DNA of 64,000 nt, taken from DASRWI01 sp035654655 (lineage in GTDB: Bacteria; Bacteroidota; Ignavibacteria; Ignavibacteriales; Ignavibacteriaceae). The stretch is from NCBI GenBank assembly GCA_035654655.1, contig DASRWI010000018.1:20192-84191 (forward strand), read 5' to 3'. Below, in pieces: positions 52,086 through 61,774 of this stretch; position 1 is the first letter of the stretch; the number at the start of each line of letters is the position of its first letter. A program made the translations under genes and the position numbers. The notes under the pieces are model-generated. The model was not told the DNA's origin. It worked only from the letters and a program-made list of their open reading frames with translations, and did not search any database.

Positions 52086-52820
52086 ATGGTAATACAAATA
52101 GATCATAAAAGTGCTTTACCTTTGCATGTGCAGGTAGAGAGATTGCTAAGAGATATGATTGAAGCTCCCGAGTATAGCAAAGGGAAGATGTTACCTAACG
52201 AGGTTGAACTCGCAAAAAGATTGGGGATTTCAAGAAATACTGTTCGCCAAGCTACTAACCGTTTAGTCTATGAAGGTCTTCTAATTAGAAAAAAAGGAAT
52301 TGGTACTAAAGTAGCTGATAATAGTGTAGTAACACGATTAGAAAGTTGGCACAGCTTTACCCAGGAAATGAATAATAAGGGTATGGCTTTTAAAATTTTT
52401 GAAATAAATGTTAAATGGGTAAAACCTACTGATGCAGTTGCTAAGTTCTTTTCTATTTCTCCTGATGAAAATATTTTATGTATGGAAAGACTTCGCGGTC
52501 TGGAAATACCTATAGTTCATTTTGTTTCTTATTTTCATCCAAGAGTTGGATTAACTGGAAAAGAAGATTTTAATAAGCCTCTATATAAAATGCTTGAAGA
52601 AGAATATGCAACTGTGGTTGCTACTTCAAGAGAAGAGATTACTGCAAAATTAGCTGATATTGAAATAGCCAATAAATTAAAAATCAAAAAAGGTTCGCCC
52701 ATTCTTAAAAGAAAAAGATTTGTTCTTGACCCTGGCGGCAGACCCGTTGAATATAATATTGGGTATTACAACGCTGAACATTTTACATACCTAATAGAAA
52801 TATCAAATTCCAGTAAATAA
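52086..52820 (+). CDS. GntR-family (HutC/UTRA) transcriptional regulator
   Basis: 244 residues. The N-terminal winged helix (about 1-75) has 'PLHVQVERLLRDMI', 'LPNEVELAKRLGISRNTVRQATNRLVYEGLLIRKKGIGT'-type segments. The C-terminal UTRA effector domain (about 95-240) begins 'RLESWHSFTQEMNNKG' and contains 'CMERLRGLEIPIVHFVSYFHP'. UTRA domains bind sugars or sugar phosphates and usually relieve repression. It is first in the sugar-uptake operon, with the operator at its promoter, so it is likely autoregulated and senses the sugar imported by the downstream ABC genes. Confidence 0.92.
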   Translation: MVIQIDHKSALPLHVQVERLLRDMIEAPEYSKGKMLPNEVELAKRLGISRNTVRQATNRLVYEGLLIRKKGIGTKVADNSVVTRLESWHSFTQEMNNKGMAFKIFEINVKWVKPTDAVAKFFSISPDENILCMERLRGLEIPIVHFVSYFHPRVGLTGKEDFNKPLYKMLEEEYATVVATSREEITAKLADIEIANKLKIKKGSPILKRKRFVLDPGGRPVEYNIGYYNAEHFTYLIEISNSSK

Positions 52821-52866
52821 AATGATTTATTTTAAAATGTAATATTAAAGACAACCAATAAATGCA

Positions 52867-54189
52867 ATGAAGAAAGTTATTTACATATTATTAAGTCTTA
52901 TTGTAATAGCTGCATTAGGGTTGCTTTTTATTCCGCAAAGTAAAGCTTTCGATGATGGAAAAACCAGAATAAAATATTGGATGGTAAGTGCTTTACTTGA
53001 AACTCCTTATCACATAACTGAATATAATCGCCTTCACAAAGATATTATTATTGAGCCTACACCATTACCATGGAATGAACACGAGAAAAAAATATTGACT
53101 TCAATATTAAGTGAAGACCCTCCTGATTTAGTTTTCCTTGTTACTCCTGTTGCAAAGTGGGCAACACGCTTAGCCCTAACACCATTAGATGATTTAATAA
53201 AAAGAGATTCCTTTGATTCATCCATTTTCTTTTCTGCTCTCTGGGATGAAATGAAATTTCACGGTCAAACTTATGCTCTCCCATTATATTCAAATTCATA
53301 TGCATTCTTTTATAATAAAAAACTTTTTAAAAAAGCTGGGCTAGATCCTGAAAAACCTCCAAGGACATGGGATGAAGTACTACAATATTCAGCTAAATTA
53401 ACAAAGAGGGATGCTAAAGGTAATTATACTCAAATGGGATTTATTCCTGCTTATGGTAATGTACAAACATCTACTTTAATGGCTTGGGAATTAGGTGCTG
53501 AAATGTTAATAAATAATGGTACAAAGGTTAACTTAACCGGTAAAGCTAATGTTGATGCGTTTAAGTGGATTGCAGATTATTATAATAAATACAATATAAA
53601 AAATATCTCAACTTTTCAGGCTGGATTTGGTTTTGCAGAACAGCATGGATTTATTTCAGAAAAAGTAGCAATGATGGTTTTGGATAATTCTTTTCCTGAT
53701 CAAATTAAAAGGTATAATAAGAATTTAGAGTATGGAGTTGCAGATATTCCAACTTTTGAAGGACATTCTCCAATTTCTTATACTGGCAGTTGGTGGTTAG
53801 CAATTCCAAGAGGAGCAAAAAATAAAGAAGCTGCATGGCAATTTATGAAATTTGCAGTACAAAAGAAGATTCAATTAACAGAAGCTGAAAAACAAAGAGA
53901 ACTTTTATTTCCATCTAATATTGAAGCTGCAAATGATCCATTATTCTTATCATTAAATAAACCAAATAAAGTTTTTGTTGATTTATTAAATCATAGTAAA
54001 ACCCCTACTATTGTTCCATTAGCTCATGATGTTTTCTGGAGGGAATATATGGGTGCCCAGGAAAGAGTAATTCATAAATTACAATCTCCTGAAGATGCAT
54101 TAAAGCAGGCAGAAAAAACAATACAGATTCATTTAGATGAAACTATACAATATGATAATTATGTCCGACAAGAAATGTCAAAGAAATAA
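52867..54189 (+). CDS. Sugar ABC transporter substrate-binding protein
   Basis: 440 residues. An N-terminal hydrophobic segment (about 4-24) ends in 'IPQSKAFDDG' without a cysteine lipobox. Family-1 binding-protein features: 'RIKYWMVSALLETPYHITEYNR', 'DLVFLVTPVAKWA', 'YALPLYSNSYAFFYNKKLFKKAGLD', 'PRTWDEVLQYSAKLTKRD' and 'TGSWWLAIPRGAKNKEAAWQFMKF'. It is followed four bases later by two permease genes, so it feeds a MalFG-like importer for mono- or oligosaccharide. The ligand is not determined. It is only distantly similar to the sensor-type binding protein at 9814. Confidence 0.9.
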   Translation: MKKVIYILLSLIVIAALGLLFIPQSKAFDDGKTRIKYWMVSALLETPYHITEYNRLHKDIIIEPTPLPWNEHEKKILTSILSEDPPDLVFLVTPVAKWATRLALTPLDDLIKRDSFDSSIFFSALWDEMKFHGQTYALPLYSNSYAFFYNKKLFKKAGLDPEKPPRTWDEVLQYSAKLTKRDAKGNYTQMGFIPAYGNVQTSTLMAWELGAEMLINNGTKVNLTGKANVDAFKWIADYYNKYNIKNISTFQAGFGFAEQHGFISEKVAMMVLDNSFPDQIKRYNKNLEYGVADIPTFEGHSPISYTGSWWLAIPRGAKNKEAAWQFMKFAVQKKIQLTEAEKQRELLFPSNIEAANDPLFLSLNKPNKVFVDLLNHSKTPTIVPLAHDVFWREYMGAQERVIHKLQSPEDALKQAEKTIQIHLDETIQYDNYVRQEMSKK

Positions 54190-54193
54190 ATAA

Positions 54194-55099
54194 TTGAAAA
54201 AATTTAAATTAAATAAGTTGAACAAGGCTCAAGCTATCTGGGGAATTATATTTATGATGCCCTGGTTCATTGGGTTTTTAATCTTCGGATTATATCCAAT
54301 GATTATGTCAGCCTATTATAGTTTATGCCGATACGATGTTTTAAGAATTCCTCAATTCATTGGTTTTGGAAATTACCAGAAATTATTTTTTGAAGACCCA
54401 TATTTCTGGACTTCAATATATAATACTTTAGTTTATACAATATTAAGAGTCCCTTTATGTATAGCAGGCTCATTACTGCTTGCTGTTCTTGTGAATAATG
54501 CAGTCAAGGGAGTTAAGTTTTTCAGAACAGTTTATTTCATTCCTTCAATAGTAACAGGAGTTGTATTATCTGTTGTTTGGCTTTGGATGTTTAATCCTCA
54601 ATTTGGATTAATAAATTCATTTCTTGCTTACTTTGGTATCCCGGGACCATTATGGCTGCTTGATCCTAATTGGTCAAAACCATCAATGGTGCTTATGAGC
54701 GTGTGGTCTATTGGTGGTGGAAGAATGCTGGTATTTCTTGCAGCACTTCAGGGAGTTCCAAAACATCTTTATGAAGCAGTTGAAATTGATGGAGGCGGAT
54801 GGTGGACTAAGTTTAAGAATGTTACCATTCCAATGCTTTCACCTGTAATATTCCTTTGGACAGTGCTTGAAATTATTTTCTCGCTTCAAGTTTTTGTTGA
54901 AGCTTATATAATGACTCAAGGCGGTCCTCTTAATTCAACTATGTTCTATAACCTTTATTTATATAATAAAGCTTTCAATGATTTTGAAATGGGATATGCT
55001 TCAGCATTAGCCTGGATATTATTAGTAATAACTCTACTCATTACCTTAATCCAGTTTAGATTAAGTAAAAGTTGGGTTTATTACGAGAGTAGTAAATGA
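54194..55099 (+). CDS. Sugar ABC permease, MalF-like
   Basis: 301 residues, TTG start four bases after the binding-protein stop; no ATG fits. Six hydrophobic segments. The EAA loop 'EAVEIDGGGWWTKFKNVTIPML' is the ATPase contact of this family. Pairs with the next gene, which it overlaps by four bases. Confidence 0.9.
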   Translation: MKKFKLNKLNKAQAIWGIIFMMPWFIGFLIFGLYPMIMSAYYSLCRYDVLRIPQFIGFGNYQKLFFEDPYFWTSIYNTLVYTILRVPLCIAGSLLLAVLVNNAVKGVKFFRTVYFIPSIVTGVVLSVVWLWMFNPQFGLINSFLAYFGIPGPLWLLDPNWSKPSMVLMSVWSIGGGRMLVFLAALQGVPKHLYEAVEIDGGGWWTKFKNVTIPMLSPVIFLWTVLEIIFSLQVFVEAYIMTQGGPLNSTMFYNLYLYNKAFNDFEMGYASALAWILLVITLLITLIQFRLSKSWVYYESSK

Positions 55100-55938
55100 A
55101 AAATAGAAAAGTAAATAATAACTCAAAAAACATATTTGTGTTTGCATTATTAATTGCATTCGCATTGTTTTTTATTATTCCATTTTTATGGATACTTTCT
55201 ACTTCATTAAAAGGGGATGAACAGATATTTACTATACCTCCACAATGGATTCCTGAAACTTTACATTGGGATAATTATGCTAAAGTTTTTGAAAGAATAC
55301 CTTTCTTATTATATATAAAAAACTCTGTAATTATTACAGTTACGGTTATAATAGGAACAGTGTTATCAAGTTCAATAGTTGCTTATGCATTTGCCTGTTT
55401 AGATTGGCCCGGAAAGAATGTCCTATTTGTAATTGTTTTAGCATCAATGATGCTTCCTGCGCAAGTAATAATGATTCCTGTGTTTGTAATATTTAAAGAA
55501 CTTGGTTGGCTTAATAGCTTTAAGCCATTAACTATTCCAGCTTTTTTTGGAGGAGGAGCGTTCAATATATTCTTGCTAAGACAATTCTTTCTATCAATTC
55601 CTAAAAGTTTAATTGACTCTGCAAGAATAGATGGATGTTCTGAATTCAGAATTTACTGGAATATTGTTTTGCCAAATGCAAAACCAGCTCTGGCAACAGT
55701 TGCCATATTAACATTTATGTTTTCCTGGAATGACTTCCTTGGACCACTTATCTATTTATCAGACCAGGCTAAGGGAACAATAGCTTTGGGTTTAGGAATG
55801 TTTGTAGGGCAATATGTAACTGAATGGTCATTGCTGATGGCTGCTTCAATGCTAATGATGTTACCTGTATTAATAATATTCTTTGTCTTCCAAAAATATT
55901 TTATACAAGGTTTCGTTATGAGCGGATTAAAAGATTAA
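55096..55938 (+). CDS. Sugar ABC permease, MalG-like
   Basis: 280 residues, ATGA overlap with the previous gene. Six hydrophobic segments and an EAA loop 'DSARIDGCSEFRIYWNIVLP'. 'FLWILSTSLKGDEQIFTIPPQWIPE' near the N-terminus is typical of MalG-type subunits. It forms the inner-membrane channel together with the MalF-like subunit, energised most likely by the ATPase at 50847. Confidence 0.92.
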   Translation: MKNRKVNNNSKNIFVFALLIAFALFFIIPFLWILSTSLKGDEQIFTIPPQWIPETLHWDNYAKVFERIPFLLYIKNSVIITVTVIIGTVLSSSIVAYAFACLDWPGKNVLFVIVLASMMLPAQVIMIPVFVIFKELGWLNSFKPLTIPAFFGGGAFNIFLLRQFFLSIPKSLIDSARIDGCSEFRIYWNIVLPNAKPALATVAILTFMFSWNDFLGPLIYLSDQAKGTIALGLGMFVGQYVTEWSLLMAASMLMMLPVLIIFFVFQKYFIQGFVMSGLKD

Positions 55939-55964
55939 AAAAATTAAATGTATCCAGGTACCAT

Positions 55965-58900
55965 ATGGAATTAAATAAAATATACAAAATGAAAAATCAA
56001 ATAAAAATTCTTTTGTTAATAATATTCTGCTTTTCTGCTAATCTTTTTGCAGGTGAAACAGGAAAAATTCAAGGAATAGTAACAGACAAAAAAACAGGTG
56101 AAAAAATGCCTGGAGTAAATGTTACTATTCAAGGTACTCCTTATGGAGCTGCAACGAATATTAATGGTGAATATATCTTACTCCAGGTTATGCCGGGAGA
56201 ATATACTTTGAAATTTTCAATGGTTGGCTACACTGACGTTATTGTTAAGGAAGTAAAAGTTCGTGTAGACCAAACAACAAGAATAAATGCTCAAATGGAT
56301 GAAACTGCATACGGTATTGAAGGTGAAGTTGTTATTATTGCACAAAGACCTGTTATTCAGAAGGATGTTACTGCCAGTATTCAATTTCTTGGCTTGGATG
56401 AAATTTCAAGACTTCCATTTTCAGATGCTAAAGAAGGATTGTTTGTTCAAGCAGGTGTTTTCTTAGACCCAATTCCTGTTGTTGGAGGATTAGGCTCTGC
56501 GGGCAGAGGTGAAACAAGATATTCAATAAGAGGAGGGAGTCAGGATGAAATTAAATGGTTTTTTGATGGTGTCAGAACTGCATCTTTATTAAACGGTAGA
56601 GCAGATTGGGCGGGCTCATTTACTAATTTGAATATGAATGCTATTCAGGAAGTTCAAATTCAAACTGGTGGGTTTACTGCAGAATATGGTGAAGCTCAAT
56701 CAGGAATTATAAGTGTAATTACAAAAGAAGGTTCAGATAACCTTCATGGTTCTCTGGATTATATTTACGGTTTACCGGGAAAGCATCATTTCGGAAATTA
56801 TCTTTATGATCCACTAACTCAAAAAGAATTTATTGACAACACACTTCCTGATGGAACTCTTGATCCAAAATGGTGGACACCGTATAGACAAAATCAGGTT
56901 TATGATTACAGAAGAATTCCTGACCACACTCTTTATGCAAGCTTGGGGGGTCCATTAGTTACATTAGGTGAAGCCCCGCTAAGATTTTTTATTTCTTCAC
57001 AAATTAAAAAACAGGCATATGTATTACCTCGTCCAAGACCAACGAGAAACACTGAAAATCTTTTTGCAAATTTATCAACAAGAGGAAAAGATGTAAGATT
57101 CAGATTGAATGGCACATATAACCATGATGCTCATACTACACTCCAGGAAAACGGAGATTTTACAAACCAATCAAAATATTATAGAGGTTGGGGCTCTGAT
57201 ATTGATACTTATAATTGGAGTTTGGCAGGCTTATTTACTCATGTTCTTAGTGAAAATATGTTCTATGAATTAAAGCTTAGTACATATAATATAGAATTTA
57301 AAGAAAGACCTAGTGCTTATACTGAAATTGGAAGGAGTCTACAACCAACCTTATTCGGTTTTATGAGATATGATGGTTATGAAGATGAACCTTTTGATAA
57401 ATATTCTCCACTTCTTTATAACAAGGACAAATCAGGAGACATTTCTTTAGTCGGTAATTTGAATTGGCAATTTAATTCTGATAATCTTTTAAAATCAGGT
57501 TTTGAATTAAGGTACAATACTTTTAGTGAATTAGAAAGCGCAAGACTTCCTTCATTCACCAGCGACAAAGGAGACTGGATTAATAGAGGATTAAAGGAAA
57601 CTTATCATCCACTTCAAGCTGCTTTTTATATCCAGAACAAAATGGAATTTGAAAGTATGATTTTGAATGTAGGATTAAGATATGATTACTTTGATCCAAA
57701 TAGAATGTGGTTTGAAAAAACAAATTACTTCAATCTTGCAATTGATCCTTTATATGATGTTACATTGGACCCTGATTTAGACCAGGTCGATGCAAATGGA
57801 AGAGTTAAATATTCTTTTGATAATGTTTTAAATAAAAAAAGAATTCCTGCGAGAGATTATCATATGATTAGTCCGAGATTAGGAGTTTCTTTTCCTATAA
57901 CTGAACAATCATTATTGCACTTTAATTATGGTCATTATTATCAAATGCCTCCTTTAGACCAAATGTTTGAGTTCTTATATTTCAGACCTGTTAATCTTGT
58001 TGAAAAAATAATTAATGAAAGAATTCTTGCAACTCAAGAAGGAAGAGCCCCAAAACATATAGCTTCTAATGATGGTGACCCTGAAAGAGTAGTTGCGTCA
58101 ACAGTTGAACCTTTGAAGCCACAAAAGACAATTATGTTTGAAGCAGGGATCAAACATAATTTTGGTGACATTGCAGTTTTGGATATTACTGCATTCTACA
58201 AAGATGTATTTGACCAGACTGATGAACGCGTAGGTTTGTTTGATAGATCAGTTAAAGGGTGGGACCCATATAGAAATTCTGTTTCTCCAAATCAATCTTA
58301 TGCAGCTTTCTTCCCGGGTGATTATGGAGATTCAAGAGGTTTTGAAATTTCATTAAGGACTTTGTTCAGCAGGTATATAAATCTTGATTTAAATTATAGC
58401 TTCTCTAAGTCAACTTCGGGAAGAGCCAGTCCGAAAAGAGTTACTTTTGATATAAATGGTAATGCAACTTATGAATGGGATACTGAAGTAAATAAGAGGA
58501 TTCCAACAGAAAGAAGTTTCAGCCGTCCTCATATTTTAAGGGCTAATTTGTTCCTTAGCTATCCGGAGAGTGAAGATGAATCATTATTAAATTTAATACT
58601 AAGCAGAAGCAGTATAAGTATTCTATATAGATTTGTTAGCGGACAAACTTTTACTTATTTGCAGCCTAATGATCCACCTGATACTTATAATAATTATAGA
58701 TATCCCGGGAGTCATAATGTTGATTTAAGAGTAGATAAACTCTTTAAAATTATTGGTCAACATGAATTTATGGTTTATATGCAAATAACAAACTTACTTA
58801 ATACTAAAAATCTTCGTTCTTATGGTGATGTCTTGTTTGATGCTAATGCAACAAAAGATTATGTGGAAAAAGGTAAAGTTACGTCAATTGATGCAGCCGG

Positions 58901-58970
58901 TTATGATATTAGCTGGCAAAATTACTTTGAGCCTCGCAGATTTTATTTTGGTGTAAGGTATTCATTCTAA
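55965..58970 (+). CDS. TonB-dependent receptor with carboxypeptidase-regulatory-like N-domain (module 2)
   Basis: 1001 residues from the ATG at 55965, which has AGG five bases upstream. An open frame back to 55824 lies inside the permease gene and is rejected. Signal peptide near residues 9-30 ('FCFSANLFAGETG'). CarboxypepD_reg-like domain ('GKIQGIVTDKKTGEKMPGVNV'). Plug with 'YSIRGGSQDEIKWFFDGV' and 'EYGEAQSGIISVITKEG'. The barrel ends in 'RRFYFGVRYSF'. Same family as the TBDR at 20904, with equivalent motifs throughout. It lies directly behind the ABC importer genes, so outer- and inner-membrane uptake of one sugar may be encoded in one operon. There is no SusD partner. Confidence 0.9.
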   Translation: MELNKIYKMKNQIKILLLIIFCFSANLFAGETGKIQGIVTDKKTGEKMPGVNVTIQGTPYGAATNINGEYILLQVMPGEYTLKFSMVGYTDVIVKEVKVRVDQTTRINAQMDETAYGIEGEVVIIAQRPVIQKDVTASIQFLGLDEISRLPFSDAKEGLFVQAGVFLDPIPVVGGLGSAGRGETRYSIRGGSQDEIKWFFDGVRTASLLNGRADWAGSFTNLNMNAIQEVQIQTGGFTAEYGEAQSGIISVITKEGSDNLHGSLDYIYGLPGKHHFGNYLYDPLTQKEFIDNTLPDGTLDPKWWTPYRQNQVYDYRRIPDHTLYASLGGPLVTLGEAPLRFFISSQIKKQAYVLPRPRPTRNTENLFANLSTRGKDVRFRLNGTYNHDAHTTLQENGDFTNQSKYYRGWGSDIDTYNWSLAGLFTHVLSENMFYELKLSTYNIEFKERPSAYTEIGRSLQPTLFGFMRYDGYEDEPFDKYSPLLYNKDKSGDISLVGNLNWQFNSDNLLKSGFELRYNTFSELESARLPSFTSDKGDWINRGLKETYHPLQAAFYIQNKMEFESMILNVGLRYDYFDPNRMWFEKTNYFNLAIDPLYDVTLDPDLDQVDANGRVKYSFDNVLNKKRIPARDYHMISPRLGVSFPITEQSLLHFNYGHYYQMPPLDQMFEFLYFRPVNLVEKIINERILATQEGRAPKHIASNDGDPERVVASTVEPLKPQKTIMFEAGIKHNFGDIAVLDITAFYKDVFDQTDERVGLFDRSVKGWDPYRNSVSPNQSYAAFFPGDYGDSRGFEISLRTLFSRYINLDLNYSFSKSTSGRASPKRVTFDINGNATYEWDTEVNKRIPTERSFSRPHILRANLFLSYPESEDESLLNLILSRSSISILYRFVSGQTFTYLQPNDPPDTYNNYRYPGSHNVDLRVDKLFKIIGQHEFMVYMQITNLLNTKNLRSYGDVLFDANATKDYVEKGKVTSIDAAGYDISWQNYFEPRRFYFGVRYSF

Positions 58971-58987
58971 TGAACAATGGAAATAAA

Positions 58988-60805
58988 ATGAATAAAATAA
59001 AAATTTTAGTAATTGGACTTTTGCTTGTTTCCTCAATTTCAGCTCAGGTCAGAAATGCTGAATTCAAAATTCACGATAGAGGAGCTTTATGGGAAACAAT
59101 GAAAGACAATGGAACTATTGGAGCACCTAATCCAACTAATAGGTTTGAATATTATCCAAGTATGGATTGGCCTGGTGGACCTAATCAAATGAATAAAGAC
59201 GACCAGAGGTCATATTCTGTTGGTTCCGGAATGTGGATTGGCGGTAAACGAGCAGATGGTTCAATTTTCTTTACTGAAAATGGACCTTTTAGCTATGTTG
59301 ACAATGGTACATTTGGAGCCATAACTAAAGTAAATAATTTTGTTGGTTCTGAAGGCTATAATCCTGCAGAGGCTGAACAAATAATTACTGCAAGTTGGAC
59401 TACTACAGAAAAAATTAAGATAGATAGAGTTAGCCGTGTATGGAGTTTTCCTTATATAAACAATTTTGTTATTTGTGAATATACAATTACAAATAATAAT
59501 ACAGGTCAAGTAAATGATGTTTATATCGGATTTCCAAATTTGATAAGACCAAGTTATCAAGACTTTGTTGTTCACAATGGATGGGGAGATGATTTTAATA
59601 GAACTGATGAATTTGTTGCTTATGATTCTACAAGAAATTTAATGTACTCCTGGGATGATACTCCAAACTTTTCCATTCCAGGCGATGTTGGTAATTATTA
59701 TGCAACTGGGAATGAATTAAGGACAACAGGTTATGCTGGATTTTCTATTCTCTATGCAGATGCTTCATCAGATAATCGCCCCCAGCCTTCAAATGTTTTT
59801 TGGACTCAACTTTTGAATAATGAAAATTTTCTGACTATTCAAAGTTCAAATCCAACTAACTTATATAACATATTAAATGGAACTGATAAAACTCTGCAAG
59901 CATCTGGAGATCAACATCTTACTCCATTTATGTTAATGAGTGCCGGTCCCTATAATTTAGCTCCCGGCGCCACAATCAAAATTGTGACAGTTGAAGCAGT
60001 GAATGGTATTCCTTTGGATAAAGCATTCCTTGGACTAAGCTCTCAATCCTTACTTCATTTTGGATTAGATTCATTAAGAAGTTCGATTGATAAGGCAAAA
60101 GTATTATATCAAAATAATTATCAGGTAACTGCTGTTCCTCCTCCTTCTCCTGAAATAGATATTTATGCATTAACTTCTAATAAAACTATTGCTTTAACCT
60201 GGAAACCACTTGAGCAGAATTATATAAATCCTTTAACAGGGAAAAATAATTTTAAGGAATATAGAATTTATAGAAGTGATAAATCTTTTATCGGTCCTTT
60301 TACATTATTAAGAAAAGTTGACCCTAAAAAAACTACAGACATTAACAGATTTTATAATACGCAGGATAATATGTGGGTGGTTGAAGACCAGACCATTAGT
60401 TTAGCAGCCGGTTATTTTTATGCAGTAACTTCAGTAGATAGCTCTGATAACGAAAGTTGGTTAACTAATAGAAATGAAACTGCAATCACAGCAACACAAA
60501 GTCCTGCTGCCAATGCATTAAACGTAAAAGTATTTCCAAATCCATTTAAGGGAGTTTCAGGATTTCCAACATCAGGAACAGAAAACTATATAATATTTTC
60601 AAAACTTCCTGCATTATGCACAATTAGAATTTATTCAACTAATGGTGAATTAGTTAGAACAATGTTACACGATAATCCAAATACCGGTGAAGAAGCCTGG
60701 GACCAGCTTTCTGATGCAAGACAGCGTACAGCTCCAGGAATTTATTACTATACTGTTGAATCTGCCGTTGGCAATGCTCAAGGCACAATAATCATTATCA
60801 AGTAA
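58988..60805 (+). CDS. Secreted protein with FlgD-like C-terminus, partner of the TBDR (module 2)
   Basis: 605 residues from the ATG at 58988, preceded by GGA; an in-frame ATG at 58970 shares a base with the TBDR stop (TAATG) and is an alternative. Signal peptide 1-20 ('LLLVSSISAQ'). The middle contains 'WIGGKRADGSIFFTENGPF' and 'WSFPYINNFVICEYTITNN', also seen in loose form in module 1's protein ('IIFWHYDIVNIS'). A fibronectin-III-like domain has 'TSNKTIALTWKPLEQ' and 'YRIYRSDKSF'. The FlgD-like end has 'VFPNPFKG', 'LPALCTIRIYSTNGELVRT' and 'APGIYYYTVES', closing in 'TIIIIK'. It is the shorter counterpart of the 1034-residue protein at 23658 and sits in the same position between a TBDR and a PorV-like gene. 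The role is inferred from this pattern. Confidence 0.62.
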   Translation: MNKIKILVIGLLLVSSISAQVRNAEFKIHDRGALWETMKDNGTIGAPNPTNRFEYYPSMDWPGGPNQMNKDDQRSYSVGSGMWIGGKRADGSIFFTENGPFSYVDNGTFGAITKVNNFVGSEGYNPAEAEQIITASWTTTEKIKIDRVSRVWSFPYINNFVICEYTITNNNTGQVNDVYIGFPNLIRPSYQDFVVHNGWGDDFNRTDEFVAYDSTRNLMYSWDDTPNFSIPGDVGNYYATGNELRTTGYAGFSILYADASSDNRPQPSNVFWTQLLNNENFLTIQSSNPTNLYNILNGTDKTLQASGDQHLTPFMLMSAGPYNLAPGATIKIVTVEAVNGIPLDKAFLGLSSQSLLHFGLDSLRSSIDKAKVLYQNNYQVTAVPPPSPEIDIYALTSNKTIALTWKPLEQNYINPLTGKNNFKEYRIYRSDKSFIGPFTLLRKVDPKKTTDINRFYNTQDNMWVVEDQTISLAAGYFYAVTSVDSSDNESWLTNRNETAITATQSPAANALNVKVFPNPFKGVSGFPTSGTENYIIFSKLPALCTIRIYSTNGELVRTMLHDNPNTGEEAWDQLSDARQRTAPGIYYYTVESAVGNAQGTIIIIK

Positions 60806-60816
60806 AGGTTTTTAAA

Positions 60817-61773
60817 ATGAGAAGTTTAAAAATATTAATAATAATTACTACCTTAATGATTTTTCCATTAAAGGAAAATTTTGCTCAGCTTGATTATGGT
60901 TTTAAATTTTCAAAAGCCGGCACTTCTGGTTTACAATTTTTGAAAATAGGAATTGGAGCAAGAGAGACTGCAATGGGAGAGGCAGTGACAAGTTTAGTGA
61001 ATGATGTTAACGCTGTATTTTGGAATCCTTCAGGCATAGCTTATGTTGAAAATTATGAACTGACATTTTCGCATAAAAATTGGTTTGCAGGAAGTAATCA
61101 TAATTCAGCTGCCTTCGCATTTCCTGTTGGCTCATTTGTATTTGCAATTAGTACATCTGCATTGCAAATTCAAAAATTTGAAGAGACAACTGCACTTTCT
61201 CCTGAAGGAACAGGAAGAATGGTAAGTGCAGGGGATTATGTTTTTGGTTTAGCTGCCGCAAAAAGATTTACTGATAGATTATCTATTGGTCTTCAATTAA
61301 AATATGTACACGAAAAGTTGGATGATTATTCTATTAATAATTTTCTATTTGATGTTGGTACAATTTATGTCACTGGATTTAGAGATTTAACATTAGGCTT
61401 TTCATTACAGCATTTTGGTCCTGATATGCGTTTATTAAATCAGGATTTCAGGACTCCACTATTATTTAGGATAGGTGCATCAGATAAATTAAAAATTAAT
61501 GAAGATTTTATCATCACAGGTGCTGCTGAACTTGTGCATCCTACAGATAATAATGAATGGGTTAACCTTGGTTTAGAATTTAATTTGCTTAAATTACTTT
61601 CATTAAGAGGTGGACACAGAATAAATGTTGATGAAGGTAAATGGAGCGCAGGAGTAGGTATAAATCCTCCTGAATTTGCCGGAGTTGCAATGAATATTGA
61701 TTATGCATTTGTTCTTTCAGAAAAAGTTTTTGATAATATACATAGAATCTCAATTAAGATAGGATTAAAATAA
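60817..61773 (+). CDS. PorV/PorQ-family outer-membrane protein (module 2)
   Basis: 318 residues. Signal peptide to about 23, then 'KAGTSGLQFLKIGIGARETAMGEAVTSLVNDVNAVFWNPSGIA'-type signature (between residues about 30 and 72), matching the protein at 26776 motif for motif ('FLNIGQGARAVAMGSA', 'YWNPAGLA'). The barrel ends with 'HRISIKIGLK'. The third member of the second TBDR trio. Confidence 0.84.
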   Translation: MRSLKILIIITTLMIFPLKENFAQLDYGFKFSKAGTSGLQFLKIGIGARETAMGEAVTSLVNDVNAVFWNPSGIAYVENYELTFSHKNWFAGSNHNSAAFAFPVGSFVFAISTSALQIQKFEETTALSPEGTGRMVSAGDYVFGLAAAKRFTDRLSIGLQLKYVHEKLDDYSINNFLFDVGTIYVTGFRDLTLGFSLQHFGPDMRLLNQDFRTPLLFRIGASDKLKINEDFIITGAAELVHPTDNNEWVNLGLEFNLLKLLSLRGGHRINVDEGKWSAGVGINPPEFAGVAMNIDYAFVLSEKVFDNIHRISIKIGLK

Positions 61774-61774
61774 A

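Noticed and set aside
55824..55964. Longer N-terminus for the second TBDR
   Set aside because: It runs inside the MalG-like gene in another frame; the ATG at 55965 has a ribosome site and leads into a signal peptide.
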